Positions 49,931 to 58,889 of a stretch of 64,000 bases of DNA are shown here, in pieces (the first letter of the stretch is position 1; each line of letters begins with the position of its first letter). A program made the position numbers and the translations under genes. The notes under the pieces are model-generated. The model saw nothing but the letters and a program-made list of their open reading frames with translations, was not told the DNA's origin and made no database searches. The stretch comes from Alcanivoracaceae bacterium. GTDB taxonomy: Bacteria > Pseudomonadota > Gammaproteobacteria > Pseudomonadales > Alcanivoracaceae. The stretch spans positions 496,001-560,000 of the forward strand of contig JAGLCJ010000003.1 in assembly GCA_023146255.1 (NCBI GenBank), written 5' to 3'.

Positions 49931-50898
49931 TCGAACAGTATTGTGATCAGCTTCATGAGGCGACGGCGGAGTTGTTACCGTCATGGCGGGTGCCATTGGA
50001 GGTGCGTAGCCGCGACAGGTTGCTGTTTCAGCCTCATGGAGATATGCCACGCTGGCTTGCAGCCGTGTCCGGACTGCCAGATATCGACGCGCGGCTGAAT
50101 GCATTGCAGGACCGAATCTGCCTCATGGCGGCAGAGGGTGACGTGCCGGAGGAGGATGCTATCAGCACACATCTGCGCCAGCTGATGCCCTGGCGTAAGG
50201 GCCCGTTCGATATATTTGGCGTGAAGATCGATACAGAGTGGCGCTCTGACTGGAAATGGCAACGCATTGCTCCACATATCAGCAGCCTTGCCGGTCGTAC
50301 AGTGCTTGATGTGGGTTGCGGTTCAGGCTACCACTGCTGGCGTATGTGGGCGGAAGGGGCTCGAACGGTACTCGGTATCGACCCGACCCTGCTGTATTTT
50401 TTTCAGTATCTGTGTCTGAAGCGTTATCTTCCGTCTGCACCGGTCTGGTATGCGCCGGTTCGACTGGAGGAGATGCCGCTTGATAGTCAGGCGTTTGATA
50501 CGGTTTTTTCCATGGGTGTGCTTTATCATCGCCGCTCTCCTCTGGATCATATTGCCGAATTGTTCTCTGCCCTCAAGCCGGGCGGAGAGCTGATACTGGA
50601 AACCCTTGTGGTAGAAGGGGATGTCACCACGGTGTTGATGCCTGCCGATCGCTATGCGGCCATGCGAAATGTATTTTTTCTGCCTGCAACGGAGATGCTT
50701 GAACTGTGGCTGCGTCGTATCGGGTTTGTTGATGTGCGCACGGTGGATGTCTGTATTACAACCGTGGAAGAACAGCACAGCACGGAGTGGATGACATTCC
50801 AGTCCCTGTCTGACTTTCTTGATCCAGCTGATCCATCCCGTACCATCGAGGGTTATCCGGCCCCGTGCAGAGCAACACTAATCGCGCGGCGGCCCTGA
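49927..50898 (+). CDS. cmoB: tRNA U34 carboxymethyltransferase
   Basis: A 323-residue enzyme that uses carboxy-SAM from CmoA to make 5-carboxymethoxyuridine at the wobble position of tRNAs. Motifs: LMPWRKGPFDIFGVKIDTEW, TVLDVGCGSGYHCWRM, DTVFSMGVLYHRRSPLDH and the C-terminal TIEGYPAP. It begins with GTG overlapping the cmoA stop (GTGA). Confidence 0.95.
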   Translation: MIEQYCDQLHEATAELLPSWRVPLEVRSRDRLLFQPHGDMPRWLAAVSGLPDIDARLNALQDRICLMAAEGDVPEEDAISTHLRQLMPWRKGPFDIFGVKIDTEWRSDWKWQRIAPHISSLAGRTVLDVGCGSGYHCWRMWAEGARTVLGIDPTLLYFFQYLCLKRYLPSAPVWYAPVRLEEMPLDSQAFDTVFSMGVLYHRRSPLDHIAELFSALKPGGELILETLVVEGDVTTVLMPADRYAAMRNVFFLPATEMLELWLRRIGFVDVRTVDVCITTVEEQHSTEWMTFQSLSDFLDPADPSRTIEGYPAPCRATLIARRP

Positions 50899-50903
50899 AA
50901 AAA

Positions 50904-52022
50904 TCATTCCGGCATTGACGATGCCAGCAAGAGCTCGTCAACCAGTGTCATGCGAGTGCTTTCATCCAGTTGGCGCAGTAGCACGGACAAGGCTTTTATT
51001 GCTTCATGGCCATCATTCAGATCCTGCCTGTTCAGGATGGTTGCAATTTTTTCCCATGAAACATCGTTGTGCTTTGAGCTATTCGCCGGCGGATCGCCGA
51101 CCTCATCCTCCTGCAGTAGCGGCGGGGCGGCGCTACCCAGTTGGTCGCAGGCTGTGTCGGAAAGAAGGACCTGAAGGCTCGACTCGCCGCTAGCTAGCTC
51201 GCTGGTACTGACGGCAATGGCAATATCCTGCTCCAGTGCATCGGCATCGGCGCCACTGACAACGTGGATGCCTGCCAGCAGCATAAGATGTGTCGTCAGA
51301 TCGCCGACATGAATGTCCGTTTCCTGTGCCCGTTGGCACAGGCGGTGTGCCAGTACACGTGCGCCCTGAGCGGGAGTGCCCGGCAGGCTGAGGACCAGGC
51401 GCCCGGGTTGCTGGTCGCAGAGATGGTCCTCACGTCTCAGGTTCTCGGTCACCATCGAGACCAGGCTGCGCTCGGCGTCAGCAAGTTCGGCCTCGCCAAG
51501 CTGTTCGCCGAGTGATGCATATTCATCAACACGAAGTGCCAGCAGGCTATGTGGCAGATGGTGGCGGCGGCAGAAGGCCTGATCCCGCTGTAGTGTCTCA
51601 AACGGGTCTGGAGAACTGTCGGTGATCAGAGGTACGTCTTCCTCGACGGGCCCGTTACGGTGGGAAATCAGTCTGAAAATTTCCCTCATGACCTGACGTG
51701 CTTCATAGGGACGATAGATCACGCCGGTGGAAAACTGCTCTGACAGTGAGGCGATACGCGCCGCATCGCTATCCGGGCTGGCCATAAGCACAATGCCGAG
51801 CTGTGGCAGTCGTGCTGAGATATCCGGTAGCAGGGCGTCTAACCCGGACCATTGATTGGCAATCATCAACAGGGCTGGCTGCCGCCGCAGTGCCAGATCC
51901 AGGGCCGCGCCGTTAGTACAGGTGACGACGTCCAGCAGTGGTGCGAGTAGCCGCTCGAGCATAACGGAGCCAAGCCGGGAGCTGTCGGCGATGACAATGC
52001 TGATTGAACTCTGGGTGCTCAT
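50904..52022 (-). CDS. Degenerate receiver plus GGDEF-like protein
   Basis: A 372-residue soluble protein. Residues about 8-125 have a CheY-like layout (ISIVIADSSRLGSVMLERLL), but at the phosphoacceptor position the sequence reads PALLMIANQWSGLD, without the aspartate. Residues about 135-290 resemble a GGDEF domain (HSLLALRVDEYASLGEQLG), but the signature loop is replaced by PGRLVLSLPG. It is therefore probably not an active diguanylate cyclase. The C-terminus is a short helical extension. It may be a signalling scaffold, possibly linked to the fimbrial locus next door. Confidence 0.65.
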   Translation of the reverse strand: MSTQSSISIVIADSSRLGSVMLERLLAPLLDVVTCTNGAALDLALRRQPALLMIANQWSGLDALLPDISARLPQLGIVLMASPDSDAARIASLSEQFSTGVIYRPYEARQVMREIFRLISHRNGPVEEDVPLITDSSPDPFETLQRDQAFCRRHHLPHSLLALRVDEYASLGEQLGEAELADAERSLVSMVTENLRREDHLCDQQPGRLVLSLPGTPAQGARVLAHRLCQRAQETDIHVGDLTTHLMLLAGIHVVSGADADALEQDIAIAVSTSELASGESSLQVLLSDTACDQLGSAAPPLLQEDEVGDPPANSSKHNDVSWEKIATILNRQDLNDGHEAIKALSVLLRQLDESTRMTLVDELLLASSMPE

Positions 52023-52296
52023 ATTCCCTCTCCCTGAGGTCGATTGCCGAGTGGCGAAGTGGTCTCAAAGCGGCATCATAACCTGCTGAAATTTGTACGA
52101 AAGTACCGATTGTGTGATCTGTTTAACATTGTCATACCGCTCACCCCATCACGACAACCGCTTATCGGCGCAATATAAGATAAAAGTGTGAGGGGGTTCT
52201 CAGTGCGATGTCGTGGTAATAGCATAAAGGCATCCCGCAGTGTCAATCCTGACCAGACCGGGGACCAAATAACCTAATGTGTGTGGAGATCGGGAT

Positions 52297-52839
52297 ATGA
52301 ACAAGAAACTTCTCGCGATGGCAGTGGCTGCCAGCATGGGTATGACCGGGGCGGCCTGGGCTGCGACGGCTGACGGCGACGTCGGCGCGACTTCTGAGGG
52401 CAGTGTAGACATTTTGCTTGAAATTCCTTCCCTGATTCAGGTGCTGGTTGAGGGAGATCTTGATCTGGGTATTTTTGACCCCTTGGCTTTGGCCGATGAG
52501 ACCGGTGCGATTGGAGCCTGTGTACGCACCAACGGCGCTACCACGTATGACATCACTGCAACTTCGGCAAACGACAATGCCGGCGCATTCCGGATGGCTG
52601 ACGGTGCCGGTAACTTTATTGAGTACACCTTTAACTGGGCTGGTGTTGCGCTGACCAGTGCTACGCTGAACGACAATGCCGGTGCAGGCTTTGCCCGAGA
52701 CAACGTTGGTCCGGGTTTCAGCACCTGTACCGCTGCGGGCAATAGCAAAATTGATGTCGTGGTGCCAGAGGCCAACATGCTTGCAGCAGAGGCAGGTAAC
52801 TATCTGGATACCGTGACTCTGCTGGTTTCGCCTTTGTGA
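52297..52839 (+). CDS. Major fimbrial subunit candidate of an alpha-type chaperone-usher locus
   Basis: A 180-residue exported protein with a clear signal peptide (MNKKLLAMAVAASMGMTGAAWA). The mature domain is beta-rich, Ala/Gly/Asn/Thr-rich, with two cysteines (GAIGACVRT, FSTCTAAG) likely to form a disulfide. The C-terminal strand VTLLVSPL fits donor-strand subunits. The part IQVLVEGDLDLGIFDPL resembles the C-terminal domain of the next gene (VRVSQLNDIDLGTFSGL). The ATG at 52297 follows GGAGA; an earlier ATG at 52279 is less likely. Confidence 0.7.
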   Translation: MNKKLLAMAVAASMGMTGAAWAATADGDVGATSEGSVDILLEIPSLIQVLVEGDLDLGIFDPLALADETGAIGACVRTNGATTYDITATSANDNAGAFRMADGAGNFIEYTFNWAGVALTSATLNDNAGAGFARDNVGPGFSTCTAAGNSKIDVVVPEANMLAAEAGNYLDTVTLLVSPL

Positions 52840-52871
52840 TGAGCTGATCGTCCTGTTCTACAACAGACGTT

Positions 52872-52899
52872 ACGGGGCGGAGTGATCCGCCCCGTTTTT
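52872..52899 (+). terminator. Terminator between the fimbrial subunit genes
   Basis: Hairpin CGGGGCGGA / TCCGCCCCG with loop GTGA and five T, 33 bases after the major subunit stop. It would lower expression of the following tip-protein gene relative to the major subunit. Confidence 0.88.
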
Positions 52900-52972
52900 G
52901 TTATAGTGGCGTGATGCATTCTCCGGATGGGATGCAGTTCAGAGCAGATGTCAGCAGCTTCAGGGAGAGCAG

Positions 52973-53929
52973 ATGTTGTTAGTGAAGACAGTCAACCAGA
53001 AGTTAGCGAGGCGTGCTGCCGGGGTTTGTTGCCGGGGTATCTGGTTGCTGTTTGTTGTCCTCCCTTCACTGGCCATTGCCAGGATAGATATTGATCCGGT
53101 GGCTCCTGTACAGAATTTCGTCTGGAGTGGCGGCAGTGTTGTCGTCGTTCAGAATTTCTGTGTCGCTTCAACGCTTTCACCACAACCGCAGAGCACTGAC
53201 ATCATTCCTTACCGGGTTGAAGTCACAGGCCCGCTTGCAGTTCTGAATGGTGCCAATCAGGTTCCGGCAGACAGCCAATGGACCGACCTCGTTACTTCAT
53301 CATCGACCACACTGGCGGCCAGTACGCCGACTGGCTATGTCATGACCGGAAAACTTGCCAACTGCCCGGGTGGGGACAACGGTCGCCTGACTCTGACATT
53401 TACCGAAGCGGCCATTACTTCCGTTCCTCCCGGGCTTTATCAACAGGATTTTGTTGTCATCGTCCGTAATACAGGAAACGGGCGTGCAGTGTTCCAGTCG
53501 ATACTGACCGTTACTATCGATATTCCCGATAGCGTGCGGGTTAGCCAACTTAACGACATTGATTTGGGTACTTTCAGTGGTCTGGATCTGAATGGCAGCG
53601 ATAGTTTCTGTGTGTTCCGGGCCAGTGGTCTTCCGTATGCGGTGACTTTGACGGGGAGTGGTACGGCAGGCATTTTCAGCCTCACTAATGGCGTCACAGA
53701 GATTCCCTTGGCAGTAACCTGGGATGATGGCACTGGGGCGGTGGCAGTTTCACCGGGAGTTTTGTTGACCACCAGAGTGAACAGTTTTTCCGGAAACAGT
53801 CACTGTAATAATGGTGCCTCCAACAATGCCACGATAGCCGTGGCGGCAACGGCTGCCACGGTGGCGGCATCAGCGCCGACCAGTGGCAGCTATGTTGGCA
53901 CTATCACTATGATTGTCGAGCAGCAGTAG
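52973..53929 (+). CDS. Two-domain fimbrial tip protein or adhesin candidate
   Basis: A 318-residue exported protein with an N-terminal hydrophobic signal (IWLLFVVLPSLAIA). An N-terminal beta domain (about 38-180, cysteines in QNFCVAST and LANCPGG) is followed by a pilin-like C-terminal domain (about 185-318: VRVSQLNDIDLGTFSGLDL, FCVFRASG, NSHCNNG, YVGTITMIVEQQ). This two-domain plan suits the tip adhesin of CS1/CFA-type fimbriae. GGAGAG precedes the ATG. The gene converges on the usher. Confidence 0.65.
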   Translation: MLLVKTVNQKLARRAAGVCCRGIWLLFVVLPSLAIARIDIDPVAPVQNFVWSGGSVVVVQNFCVASTLSPQPQSTDIIPYRVEVTGPLAVLNGANQVPADSQWTDLVTSSSTTLAASTPTGYVMTGKLANCPGGDNGRLTLTFTEAAITSVPPGLYQQDFVVIVRNTGNGRAVFQSILTVTIDIPDSVRVSQLNDIDLGTFSGLDLNGSDSFCVFRASGLPYAVTLTGSGTAGIFSLTNGVTEIPLAVTWDDGTGAVAVSPGVLLTTRVNSFSGNSHCNNGASNNATIAVAATAATVAASAPTSGSYVGTITMIVEQQ

Positions 53930-53942
53930 ATGCTGGCACAGC

Positions 53943-56615
53943 TCATTTGTCTGCGCCCGGGTCTTCGCCGTCATTGCCGGACCTGTCGTTGCACACCAGA
54001 GACGGTGCCCGTATAACGCCTTCCGTGACTGGCAGATCAGCTATATTGATTGTGCATTCAATGCCGTTATAACGCGCATGCAGTTCGCTGGTTCCCTCGA
54101 CCACTTCACCCTGGAAGAAACCGTCTTTGTCCGTAAAGATAAATCCTTCCAGTCCTTCGACCCGAGTATCCGCTAAAGGCAGTTTGAGGTTATAGCAATC
54201 ACCGGTGACTTCGGAACAAAACTCTTCCTGACGCTGCAGCCGTCCGACGATGATATTTATTTTCTGCATGCTCCAGCTCAAGGCTTCCACATCTCCCGGA
54301 TAAAGCACGATGCGGCGCGGTTCATTGTCAAAGCTCACCAGTGAGGTGCCCCGGTCTATCAGGCTGATCTGGTATTCGCGGTAGGGCATCAGCGTCAGGG
54401 GAACGCGGCGCCCACCGCGTGCGCTGAACTGCCGTTGTCCATCAGTGTAGATATCAACAATGCTGCCGTCGGCATCGCCGAGATCAAGAATGACTCCGGC
54501 TTCGCCACTGTGCGGGCCGCCGCCAATAGCCGGGCGATAGGACTCGCCCAGCACAATGCTGGTGTCATAGCCGGCCAGATACTGGGTTTGTTCAAACTGG
54601 TCGCCTCGAGTATGTGATGCAGCGATCTGTCCACGCCCCCATTCGGAGCCATGACGCAGGTCCGCGGTAACGCCTTGAGTGCTGTCGTTGGCCTGTGCAC
54701 TGATTCCCGCATCGATTTCATCAGTGAGCAGGTCCTGATCGCGCCAGCGGGTGGCTACGCGAGCGGAAACACCATCCTGATCATCAGGAATATCGCTACC
54801 GCTGAGCTCGAGCCCGGCGCTATGGCTCCAGTGCCGGCCTATGCCACGCCACTGCGCCCCGAGCATGAAGCGGGCATCACCATCTACTTCTCCCACTTCG
54901 GCCGTGACGCTGAAGGCGTTGCCGGCGGCGGCAGGGAAATAGTGATTATATCTGGCAGTGCTGCGGCGACTATTCGGAAGATCCTTGCCGCCACTGTAGC
55001 TGGTCGAGATGCTGAGATTGGCATTTGGGTTGACTCGGGTAATCCACTGGGCAGTATGCTGCCAGCGATCTTCCTCTATCAGTCGGTACTGAGTTTCGGT
55101 GGCTGCAGGCAGATCATCCGCACTACTGCTGCGCGAGCTGATGGTTAGTGTATGGGAGCCGCGACGAGTGACCGCATTGATGCCTGCGCCATGCCCACCC
55201 TCAGTGCTTTGGTATATCTCTGCACCTGCTTCAAGCCAGTCAAATAACATGCTGGCGGAAACTTCCGCCAATGCCGCGTCTTCGGTGGCGGCGCCGGCGA
55301 TGCCGAAGCCAAGCCAGGATTCTTGTCGCCAGCGATAGCCGCCGCGGACAATGTTGACGTCAATTTCATCCGGTAATGTTTCAAATGGCGCCCGTCGTGA
55401 AACCTTGCCACCTTCTGCAAACCAAATGGCTTCGCCTGGAGGGGCGAGCAGGGTGGACTTAACGAAAAGCTGTTGCTCTGTGCTGATGTTGCCACTGGTA
55501 TCAGTGGTTACAAGCTCAACAATGTATGAGCCTGCGGGAAGTCGGCTGGTATCAATGCGCTGGTTGCCCGCTTCATAGAAACCACTGGATATAAGCCTGC
55601 CATCACGGAAGATATCTACACGGCTACGCACAGGAAGAAATACATCAATTGGCGTTGAAATGATGCTGTCGAGATCGGTTCGACGTTTCATCGATTTCTC
55701 GATGCCCGCCCCGACTAACAGATCTCGCCCCATGCCTCTAAGCATATCAAGGCTTGGCTCAAACAGGCCGACCGTCACAATGTGATCGCGCAAATCATGG
55801 CGGTAACCAATTTGGTCAATGCTGAGGTCTTGATCGTTGGTGCTGACCCAGTCGCTGAACCCGTAATGACCATTATTGCCGGCACGAGTTTTGCCAAACA
55901 GGCTGAAGCGGTCATAGCCGTTGTTATCGGTTGTGTAAAGGCTATTAAGATTCTGGACCAGCGTTACCCGTTCCTTATCGCCGTCCGGCAGGTAACGAGG
56001 GTCCGCTTCGGGTACTTTGGACAAAAGGGAGCGGTTAACAAACAGATCGGCACGGATACGGGCTTCATCAAAGATAATGCCAACGGTATCCGTTTCCAGG
56101 CGGCCGCAAAGAGGTTGGTTTGCTTGCATGCATAGTCTGTCCCCATTAGGCGCCAGCGGTTGGCTCAGCAGACTCGTCATTGCTTCTGGATCAAGTGCGC
56201 CTGGAACGCTTTGTGCTACTTCATCAGGACTAAGTAAACGGACTTCCTTGCCGTCATATTCGGCCAACGTTGTCAGTAGATAACGGCCACCATAGAAAAT
56301 ATCCAGAGCAATTTTCTGTGGCTCAAACCAGGCCTCGAAACCGACTGGAACTCCGTTGCTGTGATACTGGAACCCACCATTCCCATTCTGCTCAACGCTT
56401 GTATCCGGCGAAAGGCTGCGCTGGTCCGGGGAGCTTTGATCGCTTGTTGGTGATATATCGCTTTCCAGAGATGACTCATTTTCTTCAGCGAGAACCACTG
56501 GTTGCGGTGGGGAGGGCTGCGTTGGTTGACCGTTTTCCACCAGTGCAGTTGCTGCATAGGCAGTCAACCCGAGAAACAGGACGATTGCTCCACTACGGCG
56601 CACCCGCATCGACAT
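53943..56615 (-). CDS. Outer-membrane usher, alpha-fimbrial (CS1/TcfC) type
   Basis: An 890-residue usher with an N-terminal signal, a Ser/Pro/Gln-rich linker (about 28-80), a periplasmic N-domain (LDIFYGGRYLLTTLAEYDG), a long beta-barrel region with alternating strands (about 220-740, including the plug-like region DVFLPVRSRVDIFRDGRLIS) and C-terminal beta-sandwich domains (YREYQISLIDRGTSLVSFD, VEGLEGFIFTDKDGFFQGE). The cysteines in EEFCSEVTGDCYN are typical of this branch. It is preceded by its chaperone with a six-base gap. Confidence 0.78.
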   Translation of the reverse strand: MSMRVRRSGAIVLFLGLTAYAATALVENGQPTQPSPPQPVVLAEENESSLESDISPTSDQSSPDQRSLSPDTSVEQNGNGGFQYHSNGVPVGFEAWFEPQKIALDIFYGGRYLLTTLAEYDGKEVRLLSPDEVAQSVPGALDPEAMTSLLSQPLAPNGDRLCMQANQPLCGRLETDTVGIIFDEARIRADLFVNRSLLSKVPEADPRYLPDGDKERVTLVQNLNSLYTTDNNGYDRFSLFGKTRAGNNGHYGFSDWVSTNDQDLSIDQIGYRHDLRDHIVTVGLFEPSLDMLRGMGRDLLVGAGIEKSMKRRTDLDSIISTPIDVFLPVRSRVDIFRDGRLISSGFYEAGNQRIDTSRLPAGSYIVELVTTDTSGNISTEQQLFVKSTLLAPPGEAIWFAEGGKVSRRAPFETLPDEIDVNIVRGGYRWRQESWLGFGIAGAATEDAALAEVSASMLFDWLEAGAEIYQSTEGGHGAGINAVTRRGSHTLTISSRSSSADDLPAATETQYRLIEEDRWQHTAQWITRVNPNANLSISTSYSGGKDLPNSRRSTARYNHYFPAAAGNAFSVTAEVGEVDGDARFMLGAQWRGIGRHWSHSAGLELSGSDIPDDQDGVSARVATRWRDQDLLTDEIDAGISAQANDSTQGVTADLRHGSEWGRGQIAASHTRGDQFEQTQYLAGYDTSIVLGESYRPAIGGGPHSGEAGVILDLGDADGSIVDIYTDGQRQFSARGGRRVPLTLMPYREYQISLIDRGTSLVSFDNEPRRIVLYPGDVEALSWSMQKINIIVGRLQRQEEFCSEVTGDCYNLKLPLADTRVEGLEGFIFTDKDGFFQGEVVEGTSELHARYNGIECTINIADLPVTEGVIRAPSLVCNDRSGNDGEDPGADK

Positions 56616-56621
56616 GGCAGA

Positions 56622-57296
56622 TCAGAACCTTTGGCGCAGTCGTTTGCCGTCGGCCTCGACGTCAAACTCAACTGGCGCAGGCCGAGGCAGCTCAATTACC
56701 ACCTGATTGCCTGGATACAGCCGCCTGCCCTGAACCGGATCACAGTCCTGGGAGTTGACCATCTGACACTGCTCACCATTGCTGAGCAGTATGTTGACGT
56801 TACCGTTGTTGGTGAGTGTCAGTTTGTTGCCATCACGCTGACTGTCCAGAGAGACCACGGATTTTTTCGGAGCGATAAAAACCAGAACCTGATAAGCAAC
56901 GATCAGACGCACGCCCATGCCACTGCTTTCCGCTGGCGGCATGACCGGCTTGATATTGACCCGATACACACGCTCAACGTCACCATGGCCATTCAGATTC
57001 ATCAGCCGAACGGGGCGGCGACCGCCGGGTGGAACCATCAACCTTCTTGGCGCAGCAACAAAACCAATGGACTCGGGATCTCGCACTACGGTGCGTTGTT
57101 CCTGATCAGTGCCGGGGTCGGTTACCTCCAGTACTTCCACTTCCAGAAACAGGTTGGTATCACCGCTATTGCCAGCGATGACATCCTGACGAGGGGCCTT
57201 TCCTGCCTCGAACACCAGAATCGAACGGTCGATACCGAGTGAGGCATGGGCGTGGCTGGCCAACAACAAAGTGGCCAGAAGCAGGGCATATCTCAC
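56622..57296 (-). CDS. Periplasmic fimbrial chaperone, alpha type
   Basis: A 224-residue PapD-like protein with a signal peptide (MRYALLLATLLLASHAHA). The first Ig-like domain has strands around LGIDRSILVFEAGKAPRQDV and the G1-type MGVRLIVAYQVLVFIAP. The second holds a cysteine pair (GEQCQMVNSQDC) and ends VEFDVEADGKRLRQRF. It is the first gene of the chaperone-usher pair. Confidence 0.75.
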   Translation of the reverse strand: MRYALLLATLLLASHAHASLGIDRSILVFEAGKAPRQDVIAGNSGDTNLFLEVEVLEVTDPGTDQEQRTVVRDPESIGFVAAPRRLMVPPGGRRPVRLMNLNGHGDVERVYRVNIKPVMPPAESSGMGVRLIVAYQVLVFIAPKKSVVSLDSQRDGNKLTLTNNGNVNILLSNGEQCQMVNSQDCDPVQGRRLYPGNQVVIELPRPAPVEFDVEADGKRLRQRF

Positions 57297-57488
57297 TGAA
57301 GCTTCCTCGTGTTCATTGTACGTTAGTGCCAGCTAGCCGAAAGCATGAACTCCGTCACACAGTGTAACCCAACTTTCTGATTTCACGATGATATTGCACG
57401 ACGGACGCAGTGTTTTCCGGTTTCAACGGAAGCCATGCTATCTTTGCCGCCCCGCGCCCTGCTGGCGGCCCTTTTCTCCGGAGGACTC

Positions 57489-57824
57489 ATGAACTGGCTG
57501 GCCATCGTTCTGACCGCATTTCTCAGCGCCGCGCTGACCTGCAGCGTGATTGCCTGGTGGTTGCAGTACCAGGTGAGACCACGCTTTATGCAACAGATGG
57601 ACGAGGAGTTCCGGCTGCGCCTGAAGGAGGCTTCTGACGTCATTTCTGCCAGAGTTGAAGAGGCGGTCAGAAAGGGGGTTCGAGACGGATTCACTTCGCT
57701 TGCCAGCAAGGAAGTGATTCAGGGCACCACCCGTAATATTGCCCGAACCAGTGCCGGCTTTGTCGAGGACAGTCTTGGCAAGATTCTGGGGCGTCGACCA
57801 CCAAAAGGCGGCGATCAGGAGTAA
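57489..57824 (+). CDS. Small single-pass membrane protein, paralogue of the gene at 60112
   Basis: A 111-residue protein with one N-terminal membrane segment (IVLTAFLSAALTCSVIAWWL) and a charged helical cytoplasmic part (MQQMDEEFRLRLKEASDVIS, ARVEEAVRKGVRDGF). I do not recognise a named family, but the build and spacing match the protein at 60112. The start at 57489 is fixed by GGAGG. It overlaps the SCP2-like gene by ten bases, end to end. Confidence 0.7.
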   Translation: MNWLAIVLTAFLSAALTCSVIAWWLQYQVRPRFMQQMDEEFRLRLKEASDVISARVEEAVRKGVRDGFTSLASKEVIQGTTRNIARTSAGFVEDSLGKILGRRPPKGGDQE

Positions 57825-58573
57825 CGGTGACCGAATAGCAGACGTGACAGGATCAGTGTCAGACCAAGGCTGGCCATGATCAGGGTCTGCATGCCGGCTT
57901 CCGCCTGCAGCCACAGCACCGGAATTTGTCCTGTGGCGGTAGCAAAGGCTCCGAACAGCAAGGTCATTCCGGAGCATAGAAACAGCAGATCCAGCCTTCG
58001 CTCCCGACGCATGCCGCGCTTCAGGCCGTTTACGGCGTCGAGAATCTCCTCCTGAAGAAGCCGCTGGCGGCCAAGTTCAACGGCAATCTGATCAACCTGA
58101 CCACAGACCTGATCGAGGCGTCCGAGCCAGCGTGGGTCCTCCCGGCTCAGCAGGGCGAGCAGATCCTCCATGCGGACATGCTCGTCGAGCCAGTGTCGCA
58201 GTGCTGTCCACAAATCAAACTCGGCGACAGCACTGAGCAGAATACTGAGCTGAGGCTCATTACCTGTAATCCGGATACGGTCGTCATCGGCAAGATCGGC
58301 TGTCGGCGCCAATAGCCACTGCAGCAGGGCACCCAGCGAGGTGCGGACACGGATATCCACCGGGCCCTCGTAGTCATGCAGGATTTCAACGCCGTCCTCA
58401 ACCAGCAACATGTAAATGCTGGTCGCCGGCTTCTCAAGACGGATACGCACCACGGTGCCGTGCAGAGCGGTCAGTCGGGCAGCGGCCTGACCCTCGAGCG
58501 CAAGCGCCTGATTGAGCACAGTTTCCAGCGCGCCAAGCGTCAGAAACCGGGTCAGGGATCGCTGTTCTTCCAT
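57815..58573 (-). CDS. SCP2/UbiJ-like protein with C-terminal membrane anchor
   Basis: A 252-residue protein. The first 110 residues follow the SCP2/UbiJ lipid-binding layout (ALETVLNQALALEGQAAARL, VRIRLEKPATSIYMLLVEDG, IRVRTSLGALLQWLLAP), a helical linker follows and two membrane segments lie at about 200-245. UbiJ helps ubiquinone synthesis, but no ubiquinone gene is near, so a different lipid-related role is possible. It lies in a cluster with DUF445 and a phasin. Confidence 0.65.
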   Translation of the reverse strand: MEEQRSLTRFLTLGALETVLNQALALEGQAAARLTALHGTVVRIRLEKPATSIYMLLVEDGVEILHDYEGPVDIRVRTSLGALLQWLLAPTADLADDDRIRITGNEPQLSILLSAVAEFDLWTALRHWLDEHVRMEDLLALLSREDPRWLGRLDQVCGQVDQIAVELGRQRLLQEEILDAVNGLKRGMRRERRLDLLFLCSGMTLLFGAFATATGQIPVLWLQAEAGMQTLIMASLGLTLILSRLLFGHRYS

Positions 58574-58889
58574 GCCGGTGAGCTGCCTGTGAATGAGTCA
58601 GGAATGTCAGGCATTCTACACGGCCCGATGTTCATGGACAGGCCAAATAACCTGTTCCGGTTAGCAGTTTGGCTGACGGGTGGCCGGTGGCAGGACTGTT
58701 CTGACCGCCGCGACCACCGGATAGTCCTGATTGGCCGGGCAAAAAAGCGCTTCGGTCACTTACGTCAGCCGGGCATGTGGCTATACTAGGCGCTTGCTGC
58801 AGCTTACCCGGTTCTCCGGGTGGACTGGATCCGCTGCAGTGTGGCCTGTGAGGGAGCGTCTCCCTCTGCTGGGGGAGAAGTTTTTTTTC
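58574..58889 (+). promoter_or_regulatory. Leader region of the DUF445 gene
   Basis: A 316-base gap with no supported gene. A possible -10 box TATACT lies at 58782-58787. Downstream are two hairpins: ACCCGG / CCGGGT (58806-58821, loop TTCT) and GAGGGAG / CTCCCTC (58850-58866, loop CGT), the latter ending 23 bases before the ATG. They could form a structured 5' untranslated region. Confidence 0.4.

Noticed and set aside
52110..52130. CRP-like site TGTGATCTGTTTAACA upstream of the fimbrial subunit gene
   Set aside because: Only the left half matches the TGTGA consensus well; the right half does not match TCACA.
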